Source: JAJDOJ01 sp034722015 (GTDB taxonomy: Bacteria > Pseudomonadota > Gammaproteobacteria > JAJDOJ01). Taken from it: DNA of 38,547 bases. Numbering within the stretch: position 1 is the stretch's first letter; every line of letters starts with the position of its first letter. The stretch covers positions 1-38,547 of the forward strand of contig JAYENI010000070.1 of the NCBI GenBank assembly GCA_034722015.1. The letters run 5' to 3'. A program made the translations under genes and the position numbers. Below are positions 1 through 8,097 of this stretch, piece by piece. The notes beneath the pieces are model-generated. The model saw only the letters and a list, made by a program, of their open reading frames with translations. It did no database searches and was not told the origin of the DNA.

Positions 1-3
1 CTG

Positions 4-411
4 ATGGCCTTTGTGCTGGACTGTTCGATGACCATGGCGTGGGTGTTTCCCGACGAGGCCAGCGAGTTCACTGATTCATTGCGTGAATCTCTGTTGAAGG
101 ACCACGCGGTTGTGCCGGCAATCTGGCGGATCGAGGTCGGAAACGTTCTACTGGTTGCGACACGCCGTGGAAGGATAAGCAGCGACGACTGGCCACGCAT
201 TCGGGATAACCTAGAGGCATTGCCGATCGACGTTGATCCAGAGTCATGTGGCAGGGTGCTGGAGTCGGTTCTTCCGATCGCCTACGAGCGCAAGTTGTCC
301 GTTTACGATGCGATGTACCTTGAAATCGCGCTGCGGCGCGGATTGCCACTTGCAACGCTGGACAAGGAGCTTGGTGCCGCCGGCAAGAAAGCCAGGGTCG
401 AGGTGCTTTGA
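4..411 (+). CDS. VapC-like PIN-domain ribonuclease toxin
   Basis: A 135-residue single PIN domain, the normal length for a VapC toxin, which would cleave RNA using divalent metal. The acidic residues expected for the PIN active site are visible: D6 in the first strand (VLDCS), E44 (WRIEVGN), D102 (YDAMYLE) and D120 (TLDKEL). The start ATG overlaps a TGA at positions 2-4, which fits translational coupling to an upstream antitoxin gene outside the window. The toxin is therefore seen without its partner. The family call is firm from the motif pattern; the RNA target cannot be read from the sequence. Confidence 0.85.
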   Translation: MAFVLDCSMTMAWVFPDEASEFTDSLRESLLKDHAVVPAIWRIEVGNVLLVATRRGRISSDDWPRIRDNLEALPIDVDPESCGRVLESVLPIAYERKLSVYDAMYLEIALRRGLPLATLDKELGAAGKKARVEVL

Positions 412-478
412 CTGAGATACAGGCGGATGCCTGGCTGGACGAAAGCCGAGTGGGTCCTGATGATTCAAAGTGACATTT

Positions 479-1111
479 TCATATCGTCCATTGATCGTGA
501 CTGAGACCGAGCAGCCACCAGCCCCCGTCGGGCCTGCGCCCGAGAATGACCCGCAGGCTTCGCCAGTCGAGTCCCTCGAAGCGCGGGTCCTGACCGGGAA
601 AATAAAACTCCACGAACTCGGCATCCGGGAAGATCGCCAGGATATTGACGACCGTGTTACCCGTCCCCAGCACCCGGTTGGTAGCAACGCGGGGGGCATT
701 GGAATAGTCGAGATCTGCGACGAACTCGTCGAAATAATCCCTGATGGGGAGTTCAATCGGTTCGCCACTGCCGTCGCGGTATCCCCAGAGGAAAACGCGG
801 TTGCTGCGCCAGGCGTCTTTCAGTCCGGCGGCGTCGAGCACGATGTCCTGCTCGTCCAGATAACCCGCGGGTGAGAAACGCAGCCCCGTTTGCGGGTCGG
901 TCATCCGCGCGATTGCGTCCATGTCCCGCCTCGAAATCGCCTCCACGACCTGTATGGCAAACCGTTCGGCGTCGGTCCGGGCGGCATCGTCCACGTCGTC
1001 CGGCGAGGGTCCCGGGCCGGTCGCCGTACAGGCCGCCAGAAAGATCACCAGTGCGGGTAACACCGGGCGGGTGGCCCTTGTAATGAAGACGGTGGGCGAT
1101 CCCGGGACCAT
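479..1111 (-). CDS. Predicted outer-membrane or periplasmic lipoprotein
   Basis: A 210-residue protein. The start is set at the ATG that gives a lipoprotein signal (hydrophobic VLPALVIFLAAC, lipobox LAAC, lipidated Cys at about residue 28) and leaves 4 nt after the stop of the amidase gene; longer upstream starts would overlap that gene. The mature part begins with a short Pro/Gly linker. It then shows ERFAIQVVEAISRRDMDAIARM, split here as ERFAIQVV and EAISRRDMDAIARM, a pattern typical of SnoaL/DUF4440-like or uncharacterised lipoprotein folds. It is probably co-transcribed with the amidase, so a cell-envelope role is likely. Function unknown. Confidence 0.72.
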   Translation of the reverse strand: MVPGSPTVFITRATRPVLPALVIFLAACTATGPGPSPDDVDDAARTDAERFAIQVVEAISRRDMDAIARMTDPQTGLRFSPAGYLDEQDIVLDAAGLKDAWRSNRVFLWGYRDGSGEPIELPIRDYFDEFVADLDYSNAPRVATNRVLGTGNTVVNILAIFPDAEFVEFYFPGQDPRFEGLDWRSLRVILGRRPDGGWWLLGLSHDQWTI

Positions 1112-1115
1112 CGCG

Positions 1116-1940
1116 TCAGGCCGGCCGCAGATACCGGGCATGCACCCAGCCGTCCAGGTCGCTGCCCGTTCCTTCTTCGTCGAGCACCTCGACGTTCCAC
1201 CAGTTGCCAAGGTTACGGGACACCAGGACCTTCGTTCCCCTGGCCAGGGGACTACCCTCGAGCGTCTCGTGACTGGCGCCGGGTCCCTTGCGAATATTCA
1301 GCTCGGTGGTCGTTTCATACAGACCGTCTTCGTGCTCATCCCGACCCAGGATGGACGAGCGGAAGCTCGACATCGGGAAAGCCGGGCCCGGATCGTATTT
1401 TCTCCCCGGCGCGATGTCGTCGTGTCCGATGACCTCGATCAATCGATAGTGCGCGACCAGCGCGCGCGCCACCTGGAGTGCGCTGTCGATCTGTTCCGGG
1501 GTATAGGTGTGCCAGCCGCTGGATCGGGGCTCGTTCCTGTGCTCGGCCTGGACGACCTCTTCATCCGGGATCGTGCGTTCCGCCCAGTTGACCCAGCTTG
1601 TCCCCCTGCGCATCAGGCGCCCTGCGTTGTCCAGCTCGATGCCGATCGAGTAATTGTTCAGTCCCACGCGGTGGCTCCACGCGCTGCGCCCGGCATGCCA
1701 GGCCCGTTTGTTGAACGGAACGAGCTGGGTGACACTGCCGTCCCTGGCGATCACCAGGTGCGCCGAGGCCTTCGCCTGCCGGTCCGTCAGCCAGCGGATG
1801 CTGGACTCGGCCCGGGTCCCGGCCGTGTAGTGCATCACAAGGTACTCGTGTTCCAGGATGTCTCCACTATAGTTGGGGCTGGGAACGTAGGTGACCGGGG
1901 TATCGTCGTCGTGATACAGGCGATGTCTTTTTATCTTCAT
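1116..1940 (-). CDS. N-acetylmuramoyl-L-alanine amidase (Amidase_2) with C-terminal SH3b domain
   Basis: Predicted zinc amidase cutting the MurNAc-L-Ala bond of peptidoglycan. Starting at ATG 1940 it has 274 residues. The Amidase_2 zinc ligands are recognisable: H37 (VMHYTAG), H173 (IGHDDIAPG) and D183 (KYDPG), with the substrate motif WHAGRS near residue 81. Residues of about 205-274 look like a bacterial SH3 domain (LNIRKGPGASHETL and GWVHARYL), a wall-binding module. A GTG at 1952 is an alternative start but overlaps the AAAGG that would serve as ribosome site. No signal peptide or lipobox is visible, unlike AmiD, so the protein may act on muropeptides in the cytoplasm or leave by another route. 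It precedes a lipoprotein by 4 nt. Confidence 0.85.
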   Translation of the reverse strand: MKIKRHRLYHDDDTPVTYVPSPNYSGDILEHEYLVMHYTAGTRAESSIRWLTDRQAKASAHLVIARDGSVTQLVPFNKRAWHAGRSAWSHRVGLNNYSIGIELDNAGRLMRRGTSWVNWAERTIPDEEVVQAEHRNEPRSSGWHTYTPEQIDSALQVARALVAHYRLIEVIGHDDIAPGRKYDPGPAFPMSSFRSSILGRDEHEDGLYETTTELNIRKGPGASHETLEGSPLARGTKVLVSRNLGNWWNVEVLDEEGTGSDLDGWVHARYLRPA

Positions 1941-2180
1941 TTTCGTGAACACCTTTGTTCGATCGAATTTTCCAGACTTGCGGCACTTCAGGGGAAGAAC
2001 GGATTCTGATGTCTGGCAGATGCCAGGCTGCCATGATCCGGCGAGAAACCGGCGCCACGCAAAAGCGGAGTGTAGCGGGTAAATTGCCGACGAACAGGAG
2101 GCCGCGTTCCCTGCGTCGTCCCGCGCCGCGCGAACCGGCGGCGATACGAGTCAGGGTCGCAGCAAAGGGTGCCGGGTCGA

Positions 2181-2918
2181 CTACCAGCGGTTCGGCAGTT
2201 TCCTGTTGATTCGGATCTTTCCGCCTTCCTCGGAGATGTAGCCGCCCCTCAGGAGATCGTTGAAAATACGGCTTGCCATTTCCCGGGAGGAACCGATCCG
2301 GTCGGCGATCTCCTGGCGACTGAGTTTCTCCTCGATCACGAGCGCGCCGTCCTTCTCGATGGCGGAATCGCGCAGGAGCTGGGCGATGCGCCCGTAGACG
2401 TCCTCCATCGCCAGGCAGGCGATTTTCGATGAAGCCTCTCTCAACCGTCGGGACAGGCCCAACATCAGGTTCATCATGAACTGCGGGTTGCGCATGAGTA
2501 CGGGGTAGACGTCACGCCGACGGACGAAGCAGATCTCGCATTTCTCCTTCGTGACGACGTTGGATGAACGGTGTCCCTCGTCGATCAACGCCATCTCGCC
2601 AAAGTAGTCGCCCGCGGAAAGGACCGAGATGATCGCCTCCTTGCCGCTGGCGGAGCGCTTGGTGATCTTCACCTTGCCCTTGAGAATGATATACAGGGCG
2701 TCGGTTTCCTCGTCCTCGTAGAGTACCGTCATGTTGCGCGGGAACGCGCGTCTGATCATCCGGTCCCTGATCGAGGCGATGTCATCGTCACTCAGGCCCT
2801 GGAACAGCTGCTCACAGAGCGGAGTCGCTTCGACGGGCTCGCGGTCGGGAGAAAGTGACCGGACGACTCTTGTGTGACCCGTCCGGTTATCGGTGAGACT
2901 TTCTGCGGCATTCATCAT
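2181..2918 (-). CDS. Crp/Fnr family transcriptional regulator
   Basis: A 245-residue regulator with an N-terminal cyclic-nucleotide-type beta barrel (about residues 38-150) and a C-terminal winged helix (about 170-240). The effector pocket has the FGEMAL motif (FGE 106-108) and R117 in GHRSSN, close to the phosphate-binding cassette of cAMP receptors, so a cyclic nucleotide ligand is plausible. There is no Fnr-type N-terminal cysteine cluster. The recognition helix region reads SRQEIADRIGSSREMASRIF, the usual E..SR DNA-contact pattern. GGAG lies 8 nt before the ATG. The gene stands alone between the amidase and an 801-bp upstream region that should hold its promoter; it may regulate itself. 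Targets unknown. Confidence 0.9.
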   Translation of the reverse strand: MMNAAESLTDNRTGHTRVVRSLSPDREPVEATPLCEQLFQGLSDDDIASIRDRMIRRAFPRNMTVLYEDEETDALYIILKGKVKITKRSASGKEAIISVLSAGDYFGEMALIDEGHRSSNVVTKEKCEICFVRRRDVYPVLMRNPQFMMNLMLGLSRRLREASSKIACLAMEDVYGRIAQLLRDSAIEKDGALVIEEKLSRQEIADRIGSSREMASRIFNDLLRGGYISEEGGKIRINRKLPNRW

Positions 2919-3719
2919 CTCAGTGCTCCCGGAAATTCAAACCCAAGCTGGAGAGGGTCTGTCGCCTCTCTATGCCTGGTGTATAGCAGAACTCGTGCCA
3001 TCCCGCGAAAGACTGGTGTAACCATCTGTAATTAAAAGGGAAGATGAATCCCATCGAGCGGGAGACATTTCCCTGACGCCGTCAGTGACAGATCAATTCG
3101 TTGGGCTGAAGGAAACGAACCCGGGGTGACGATGGTTCTGTGCCGACATGCCTGGGGAGCGCCTTACCGGCCCGCCCACGCCGGGAAGGGCAAGTGGCGT
3201 GGATGGCCAGGCGCGGTGTCGCTAGTCGAAGGCCCCGGATGGTCGGAAAGGTGGCGATCCGGGCCGCCACCCGTGGCCGGCTGGTTGGCGACGATCGCCA
3301 GGAAGATCGCGGCTACGGATGTCTTGAGGTATGTCTTCAACGTGGCTGGCCTCCCCGGCGGTTCCCCGGGCGTCGCGAACTCGCGACAGCGGGACGTGCT
3401 GGCGTTCAACATGCACGGACAGACTGATATGAAACGCGGTGCCGGTATGTGAAGGGGTCGCGGGGGCACGTGTCGGAAATGTCACACTGGATATCGAGTC
3501 TCTGTCGAGCGTGGGTGGCCGGGACTCGACGCATACCGTTACGCGTAACTGCGCACAAGTCTGACGACAAACGAGTCGATTCGGGGTTGCCTGAAAGATG
3601 ATGAGCAAAAACCGGTTGGTCGGGGTGTCGAAGAAGGCGGACGCTTCCCGATGCTATCCTTTCCTGTAGACATCCATTCTTTTGTGGCCGCTGAACAAGG
3701 TCGTCCCCGATAGCCCAAA
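2919..3719. other. 801-bp region between crp-like gene and antiporter; no conserved gene recognised
   Basis: No long open frame here resembles a known protein. The first 80 bases hold the presumed regulator promoter: on the minus strand TATACA at 2980-2985 is a possible -10, without a clear -35. One small minus-strand frame with a good ribosome site is listed separately. On the minus strand at about 3469-3486 there is TGTGACATTTCCGAC, a partial Crp-like half-site. The last 150 bases before the antiporter are lower in GC and may carry its promoter, but no convincing hexamer pair was found. Confidence 0.5.
3164..3340 (-). CDS. Candidate small secreted peptide (58 aa)
   Basis: A TTG-initiated frame of 58 codons preceded by GGGGAGG with 9 nt spacing, a strong ribosome site. 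The N-terminus MKTYLKTSVAAIFLAIVANQ has the basic start and hydrophobic core of a signal peptide, followed by a Pro/His/Ser-rich tail without predicted structure. It lies in an otherwise empty stretch upstream of the Crp/Fnr gene and reads the same way. No homologue is recognised. The tail composition could equally come from GC-rich non-coding DNA, so this is only a candidate. Confidence 0.3.
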   Translation of the reverse strand: MKTYLKTSVAAIFLAIVANQPATGGGPDRHLSDHPGPSTSDTAPGHPRHLPFPAWAGR

Positions 3720-5402
3720 TTGAGTCTGCCATACCTCACGGACATTATGTTTCTCCTGACGGCAGCCGTTATCGTGGTGCCGTTATCCCGTTTCGCGGGG
3801 CTTGGTACCGTGCCGGGTTTTCTCATAGCGGGTATGGCGGTCGGGCCGTCGGCACTGGGTCTGGTCGACAACGCGGCCGAGATCGGTCACCTGGCCGAAC
3901 TCGGCGTGGTGCTGCTGCTGTTCGTTATCGGAATCGAACTGAAACCTTCCCGCCTGTGGTTGATGCGGCGAATGGTCTTCGGGCTGGGGTCACTCCAGGT
4001 GGTTGTGACGGGCGTGCTGCTCTCCGCGGCGGCTCATTTCGTGTTCGGGCTGGAGGCGCGCGCCGCGGTACTGGTCGGACCCGCGCTGGCGCTCTCGTCC
4101 ACGGCCTTTGTGCTGCAGCTGCTGGCGGAGCAGAAGATGCTGACCTCGAGCTACGGGCGCACATCCATCGCCGTGTTGCTGTTTCAGGATCTGGCCGTGG
4201 TTCCACTCCTGGCCCTGGCATCCCTGCTGACCGTACCGGATCTTACCATCGAGAAGGATATCGGCCTTGCTCTGTTCGAGGCGCTGGCAATTCTTGCGCT
4301 GATCATCCTCGGGGGCAGGTTTCTGCTACAACCGATCCTGCACCGCGTCGCCCGGCACGGATCGCCGGAGATATTTACCGCCTCGGCCGTGCTGCTGGTT
4401 CTCGGTACCGCCGTGCTCATAGCGGAAATCGGTCTGTCGATGGCCATGGGCGCGTTTGTGGCGGGACTGCTGGTGGCCGATTCGGAGTATCGACACCAGG
4501 TCATGGCGGAGATCCAGCCATTCCGGGGCCTGTTCCTCGGGCTGTTCTTCATGTCGATGGGGATGTCTCTCGAACTGGGGCAGTTCCTCGAGAATCCGCT
4601 GGTTTCCGTTGGACTGGTCGTGACGCTGATGCTGATCAAGGTCGCCGTGCTGTGGCCACTGTCCAGACTACTCGGGCACAAGGGAGGGACGGGGCTGGCG
4701 ATAGCGCTTCTGCTCGCCCAGAGCGGAGAGTTCGCGCTGGTGCTCTTCGCAGTGGCATACGATGCCGCCCTGTTGAACGAGGGGCTGTTTCAGCAACTGC
4801 TGCTGGTCGTAGTACTCAGCATGCTGGCAACCCCGCCCCTTGCCGGACTGGCTTGTCGGGTGGCCAGTTCCCGCAGGGGCGATCCCGGGGGAGACGGGCT
4901 GGCCGCGGAGATCGAACCGTCCGCCTCGATCGTCATCGTGGGATTCGGACGGGTGGGGCGCCGGGTAGGGCGAATACTCGAAATGAGGGACGTACGTTAC
5001 GTCGCCGTCGACAACGAATGCAATGTCGTCAAACGGGAACGCAGGGCGGGTCGATCCGTGTTCTACGGGGACGCGCGACAATCCGAAGTCCTGAAAAGCC
5101 TGGGGGTGGGCAACGCGGATCTGGTGATCGTCACGGTCGACGATTTTCAGGTGGCCGAGCAGGTGGTCAGCTCCCTGCACCGGACGTTTCCAAAGCTGGA
5201 CATACTGGTCCGGGGACACGATTTTGAGCGCTGCCAGAGTCTGCAACTCCAGGGCGCCCGGCTTGCCGTCTCCGAGAATCTCGAGGCGAGTATCGCGCTG
5301 GGTCAGGCGGCATTGACGAAGGTCAAGGGAGACGATGTCGAAAACGAGGTGGCCATTGAGCGGTTTCGCAAGACCTATTACGCCAGCACGCGGGAAAAAT
5401 GA
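3720..5402 (+). CDS. CPA2-family K+/H+ antiporter with RCK (TrkA-N) domain, Kef type
   Basis: A 560-residue inner-membrane protein. Residues of about 5-380 form a run of roughly twelve hydrophobic segments typical of the Na+/H+ exchanger domain, including GTVPGFLIAGMAVGPSALG and LAQSGEFALVLF, hallmarks of KefB/KefC/YbaL relatives. From about residue 400 a TrkA-N/RCK domain starts with IVIVGFGRVGRRVGRIL, the nucleotide-binding glycine motif. It should exchange K+ or Na+ for protons under ligand control. The annotated start is TTG; ATG at 3747 would shorten the first helix. No KefF/KefG-like ancillary gene is adjacent, so glutathione gating is not supported. Confidence 0.9.
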   Translation: MSLPYLTDIMFLLTAAVIVVPLSRFAGLGTVPGFLIAGMAVGPSALGLVDNAAEIGHLAELGVVLLLFVIGIELKPSRLWLMRRMVFGLGSLQVVVTGVLLSAAAHFVFGLEARAAVLVGPALALSSTAFVLQLLAEQKMLTSSYGRTSIAVLLFQDLAVVPLLALASLLTVPDLTIEKDIGLALFEALAILALIILGGRFLLQPILHRVARHGSPEIFTASAVLLVLGTAVLIAEIGLSMAMGAFVAGLLVADSEYRHQVMAEIQPFRGLFLGLFFMSMGMSLELGQFLENPLVSVGLVVTLMLIKVAVLWPLSRLLGHKGGTGLAIALLLAQSGEFALVLFAVAYDAALLNEGLFQQLLLVVVLSMLATPPLAGLACRVASSRRGDPGGDGLAAEIEPSASIVIVGFGRVGRRVGRILEMRDVRYVAVDNECNVVKRERRAGRSVFYGDARQSEVLKSLGVGNADLVIVTVDDFQVAEQVVSSLHRTFPKLDILVRGHDFERCQSLQLQGARLAVSENLEASIALGQAALTKVKGDDVENEVAIERFRKTYYASTREK

Positions 5403-5515
5403 CCACTGAGTCCGGATCGTCAGTGAGCGACTCTCCCGTTCCCTGAGCTGGAGCCTGTAGCGACCCTGTCCCGTGGCAGCAAACCGGGGTAACGGTGGCC
5501 GGGCCGAAAACCGTC

Positions 5516-7168
5516 CTATTGGTACGACAGCCTCGGCTCGGCGGCCATTACCGATTCACCCGCGTGACTCTCGAACTGCCTGAAGTTTTCGTGAAAGGCC
5601 CGCGCCAGTTCCATCGCCTTGGCGCGGTAAGCCTCCGGGGCCGGCCAGGTGTTGGCGGGCTGCAGTACCTCGTCCTGGATCCCTGGGCATCGCTCAGGAA
5701 CGAGAAATCGGAAAATCGGGTCCACGGTCGTGGGGACATCGTCCAGTTCCCCGTCCAGCGCGGCCCGTAGCATGGCGCGAGTGTGATGGATGTCCATTCG
5801 TTTTCCAATGCCGTAGGGGCCACCTGACCAGCCGGTATTGATCAGCCAGCAACGTACCCCGTGCTCCTGGATCTTGCGTCCCAGCAGACCACTGTAGACG
5901 CTCGGATCCAGCGACATGAAGGGCGCACCGAAACAGGTGCTGAACGTGACCTGGGGTTCGGTGATCCCTGTTTCGGTGCCCGCCACCTTGGCCGTGTAGC
6001 CCGAGATGAAGTGGTACATGGCCTGCTCCGGGGTCAGCCTGGCGATGGGTGGCAGCACCCCGAAGGCGTCGCAGGTCAGCATGACGATATCCCTGGGGTG
6101 CCCGGCCAGACCGGGAACGATGGTGTTGGGGATGTGGGAGATCGGATAGGACGCCCGGGTATTCTCGGTGAGGCGATCATCGTCCAGGTCCAGTTTGCGA
6201 TCGCGGAAATCCATACTGACATTTTCCAGTATGGTGCCGAAGCGTCGCGTCGTGTGGTAGATCAGCGGCTCCTGCCTCTCGGACAGGCGAATGACCTTGG
6301 CATAGCAGCCACCCTCGAGATTGAAGATGCCCTGATCACCCCAGGCGTGTTCGTCGTCACCAATCAGTTTGCGTTCCGGGTCTGCAGACAGGGTGGTTTT
6401 GCCGGTACCGGAAAGGCCGAAAAGGATCGCGGAGTCACCCTTCTCGCTGACGTTGGCGGCCGCGTGCATGGTCAGCACACCCTGTTGCGGCAGCAGATAA
6501 TTCATCACGGAAAAAATCGACTTCTTGATTTCGCCGGCGTACTGGGTGCCTCCGATCAGTACCAGCCGACGGGCAAAGTTCACGATGATGAAGGCCTCAG
6601 AATTCGTGCCGTCGACGGTGGGTTGGGCGTGGAAATGCGGCGCGTGGACCACAGTGAATTGCGGATCCTCATGCTCCGGGGTGCGCCCCGGTCTCTGCGG
6701 GTGGATGAACATGTTTCGGGCGAACAGGGAATGCCAGGCCATTTGCGTGACGACACGAATCGGCATCTCGTAGTCCGGGTCGGCGCCCACGAGAAGGTCC
6801 TGCACGAATACCTCCTGGCCCTCCAGGAAGAGGCAGACCTTCTCGTACAGGGCATCGAACTGATGCTCGGGGAAGGGCTTGTTGACCTTGCCCCACCAGA
6901 CCTTGCAGTGAGAAACGGGATCGTCGACGATGAACTTGTCGTTCGGGGCGCGCCCGGTGAAGGAGCCGGTCCTTGTCACCAGGGGACCGAGGTGCGCCAA
7001 GTGCGCTTCGCGGCGACGGATGGCCCCTTCGTATAATTGCGCCGTGGAGAGGTTCCAGTAAATCCCGTCCAGATTGATGATGCCCAGCTCTTCCAGGGCC
7101 TTTTCGTAGATATTGGTATCTGCCGGGCTGAGATCTGATCCGGACGCTGTCGAGGCAAGCTTTTCCAT
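5516..7168 (-). CDS. pckA: Phosphoenolpyruvate carboxykinase (ATP)
   Basis: A 550-residue enzyme, close to the usual 530-540 of ATP-dependent PEPCK. It converts oxaloacetate plus ATP to phosphoenolpyruvate, CO2 and ADP, the first step of gluconeogenesis, in the cytoplasm. Visible signatures are the kinase-1a loop GLSGTGKTT (251-259), the metal-binding kinase-2 segment IGDDEHAWGD (DDEH 271-274), RTGSFTGRAPNDKF near the N-terminus, and the adenine-binding region ENTRASYPI. The ATG is preceded by GGAAG at a somewhat long distance. The gene is convergent with the antiporter and divergent from groES. In an autotroph it would act with fumarase (also in this window) around the C4 node. Confidence 0.97.
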   Translation of the reverse strand: MEKLASTASGSDLSPADTNIYEKALEELGIINLDGIYWNLSTAQLYEGAIRRREAHLAHLGPLVTRTGSFTGRAPNDKFIVDDPVSHCKVWWGKVNKPFPEHQFDALYEKVCLFLEGQEVFVQDLLVGADPDYEMPIRVVTQMAWHSLFARNMFIHPQRPGRTPEHEDPQFTVVHAPHFHAQPTVDGTNSEAFIIVNFARRLVLIGGTQYAGEIKKSIFSVMNYLLPQQGVLTMHAAANVSEKGDSAILFGLSGTGKTTLSADPERKLIGDDEHAWGDQGIFNLEGGCYAKVIRLSERQEPLIYHTTRRFGTILENVSMDFRDRKLDLDDDRLTENTRASYPISHIPNTIVPGLAGHPRDIVMLTCDAFGVLPPIARLTPEQAMYHFISGYTAKVAGTETGITEPQVTFSTCFGAPFMSLDPSVYSGLLGRKIQEHGVRCWLINTGWSGGPYGIGKRMDIHHTRAMLRAALDGELDDVPTTVDPIFRFLVPERCPGIQDEVLQPANTWPAPEAYRAKAMELARAFHENFRQFESHAGESVMAAEPRLSYQ

Positions 7169-7573
7169 GATTTCAATCTTCCAGTCAACTGGTACACACG
7201 AAGAAAGATGCGAGGCCCGGCTGCAAGGCAGGCGGCACTCCGATGACCCGATACGGAGCTATGTCGGCCTTAGCCGGCCGCAATGGACATTCTACTGCAC
7301 TCGGGCATGTCTGATCGCCAGCGCAGCAGATGCGGCCCCTGATGCAGCATTCACCCCAAAACCGGACTGCGCAGGGAAGGGGGCCAGATACCCCGGGCGA
7401 ACAGCTTGCGTCCTGAGTGTGATCCCTGCCGACTGAAGGCCCTTGACCGTCGATTCTCCGGATCTATATTCTTTCGCTATCCTGAACACCGGAGTGTCAG
7501 GTGTGCAGTCCCACGCGTGGGGATACTTTCCCCCCGCATCGTTCGTACTTGAGTTTTCTGGAGATTGATTGAC
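7169..7573. other. Divergent promoter region between pckA and groES
   Basis: A 405-bp non-coding stretch. On the plus side it holds the groES promoter listed separately. On the minus side TAGAAT at about 7292-7297 (reading away from groES) could be a pckA -10, but no good -35 accompanies it. No CIRCE repeat (TTAGCACTC with its complement) and no convincing heat-shock sigma-32 pair were found. A 65-codon minus-strand frame inside it shows no recognisable features. Confidence 0.45.
7443..7470 (+). promoter_or_regulatory. Sigma-70-type promoter for groES
   Basis: TTGACC (7443-7448), 16 nt, TATATT (7465-7470): four to five of six matches in each hexamer. It lies about 100 nt upstream of the groES start in an otherwise gene-free stretch. 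This suggests housekeeping rather than heat-shock control. Confidence 0.55.
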
Positions 7574-7861
7574 ATGAAAATCCGTCCCTTACATGATCGC
7601 GTCGTGGTCCGCCGCATGGAGGAGGAACGCACCTCCGCCGGCGGCATCGTCATCCCGGACTCGGCGACCGAGAAACCGGTTCAGGGTGAGGTGGTATCCG
7701 TCGGCAACGGCAAGGTGCTCGACAGCGGCGAGAACCGCCCGGTAGACGTCAAGGCAGGCGATCGGGTGCTGTTCGGCCAGTATTCGGGTACCGAGGTAAA
7801 GCTGGGCGACGACGAGCTGCTCGTGCTCAGGGAAGACGACATCATGGCCGTGATCGAATAG
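7574..7861 (+). CDS. groES: Co-chaperonin GroES (Cpn10), not followed by groEL
   Basis: A complete 95-residue Cpn10, the standard size. It begins MKIRPLHDRVVVRR and contains the mobile-loop region EERTSAGGIVIPDSATEK, the GEVVSVGNGK strand and the closing KVGD-like DVKAGDRVLFGQYSGTEV segment. The ATG at 7574 has GGAG 10 nt upstream; a TTG nine bases earlier is less likely. GroES caps the GroEL ring during folding. The usual groEL partner does not follow: the next gene, 236 bp on, is sqr. Either groEL is elsewhere or this is an extra co-chaperonin. The sequence itself shows no decay. Confidence 0.95.
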   Translation: MKIRPLHDRVVVRRMEEERTSAGGIVIPDSATEKPVQGEVVSVGNGKVLDSGENRPVDVKAGDRVLFGQYSGTEVKLGDDELLVLREDDIMAVIE

Positions 7862-8033
7862 TCTTTGCCGTCTGCGGGCGCCGGTGTCGGGACTTTCGAA
7901 GCGGCAGGCACCGCACCGTCGAGCGCCCTGTTGCCGCGCCCCGATGGTTTCCGTGGCGTCGATACAAACGCCGTGCTACGAGGTCGCACGGCTCGCCGCC
8001 GCATTTTCTGGCATGTCTCCCGAGAAGGGATCC

Positions 8034-8063
8034 TTGACAACGTTCCCGCGATTGGCGTAATGA
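8034..8063 (+). promoter_or_regulatory. Possible promoter for sqr
   Basis: A perfect TTGACA (8034-8039) lies 58 nt before the sqr start, with TAATGA (8058-8063) after 18 nt. The -35 is consensus, the -10 is weak. This would let sqr be expressed apart from groES and perhaps need an activator. Confidence 0.35.
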
Positions 8064-8097
8064 TCCGTCACCATCAGAAAGGAGAGGGAGAATCGAT

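Noticed and set aside
921..2009. A 362-codon plus-strand frame
   Set aside because: It lies opposite the clear amidase and lipoprotein genes and its translation has no recognisable domain; it is a GC-rich shadow.
3956..5227. A 423-codon plus-strand frame
   Set aside because: It runs within the antiporter gene in another frame and is Arg/Gly-rich with no domain.
7292..7489. A 65-codon minus-strand frame in the pckA-groES gap
   Set aside because: No ribosome site, no domain, and it overlaps the groES promoter.
7390..7573. Heat-shock control of groES (CIRCE or sigma-32)
   Set aside because: Neither the 9-bp CIRCE arms nor a CTTGAA...CCCCAT pair was found; a sigma-70-type pair fits better.
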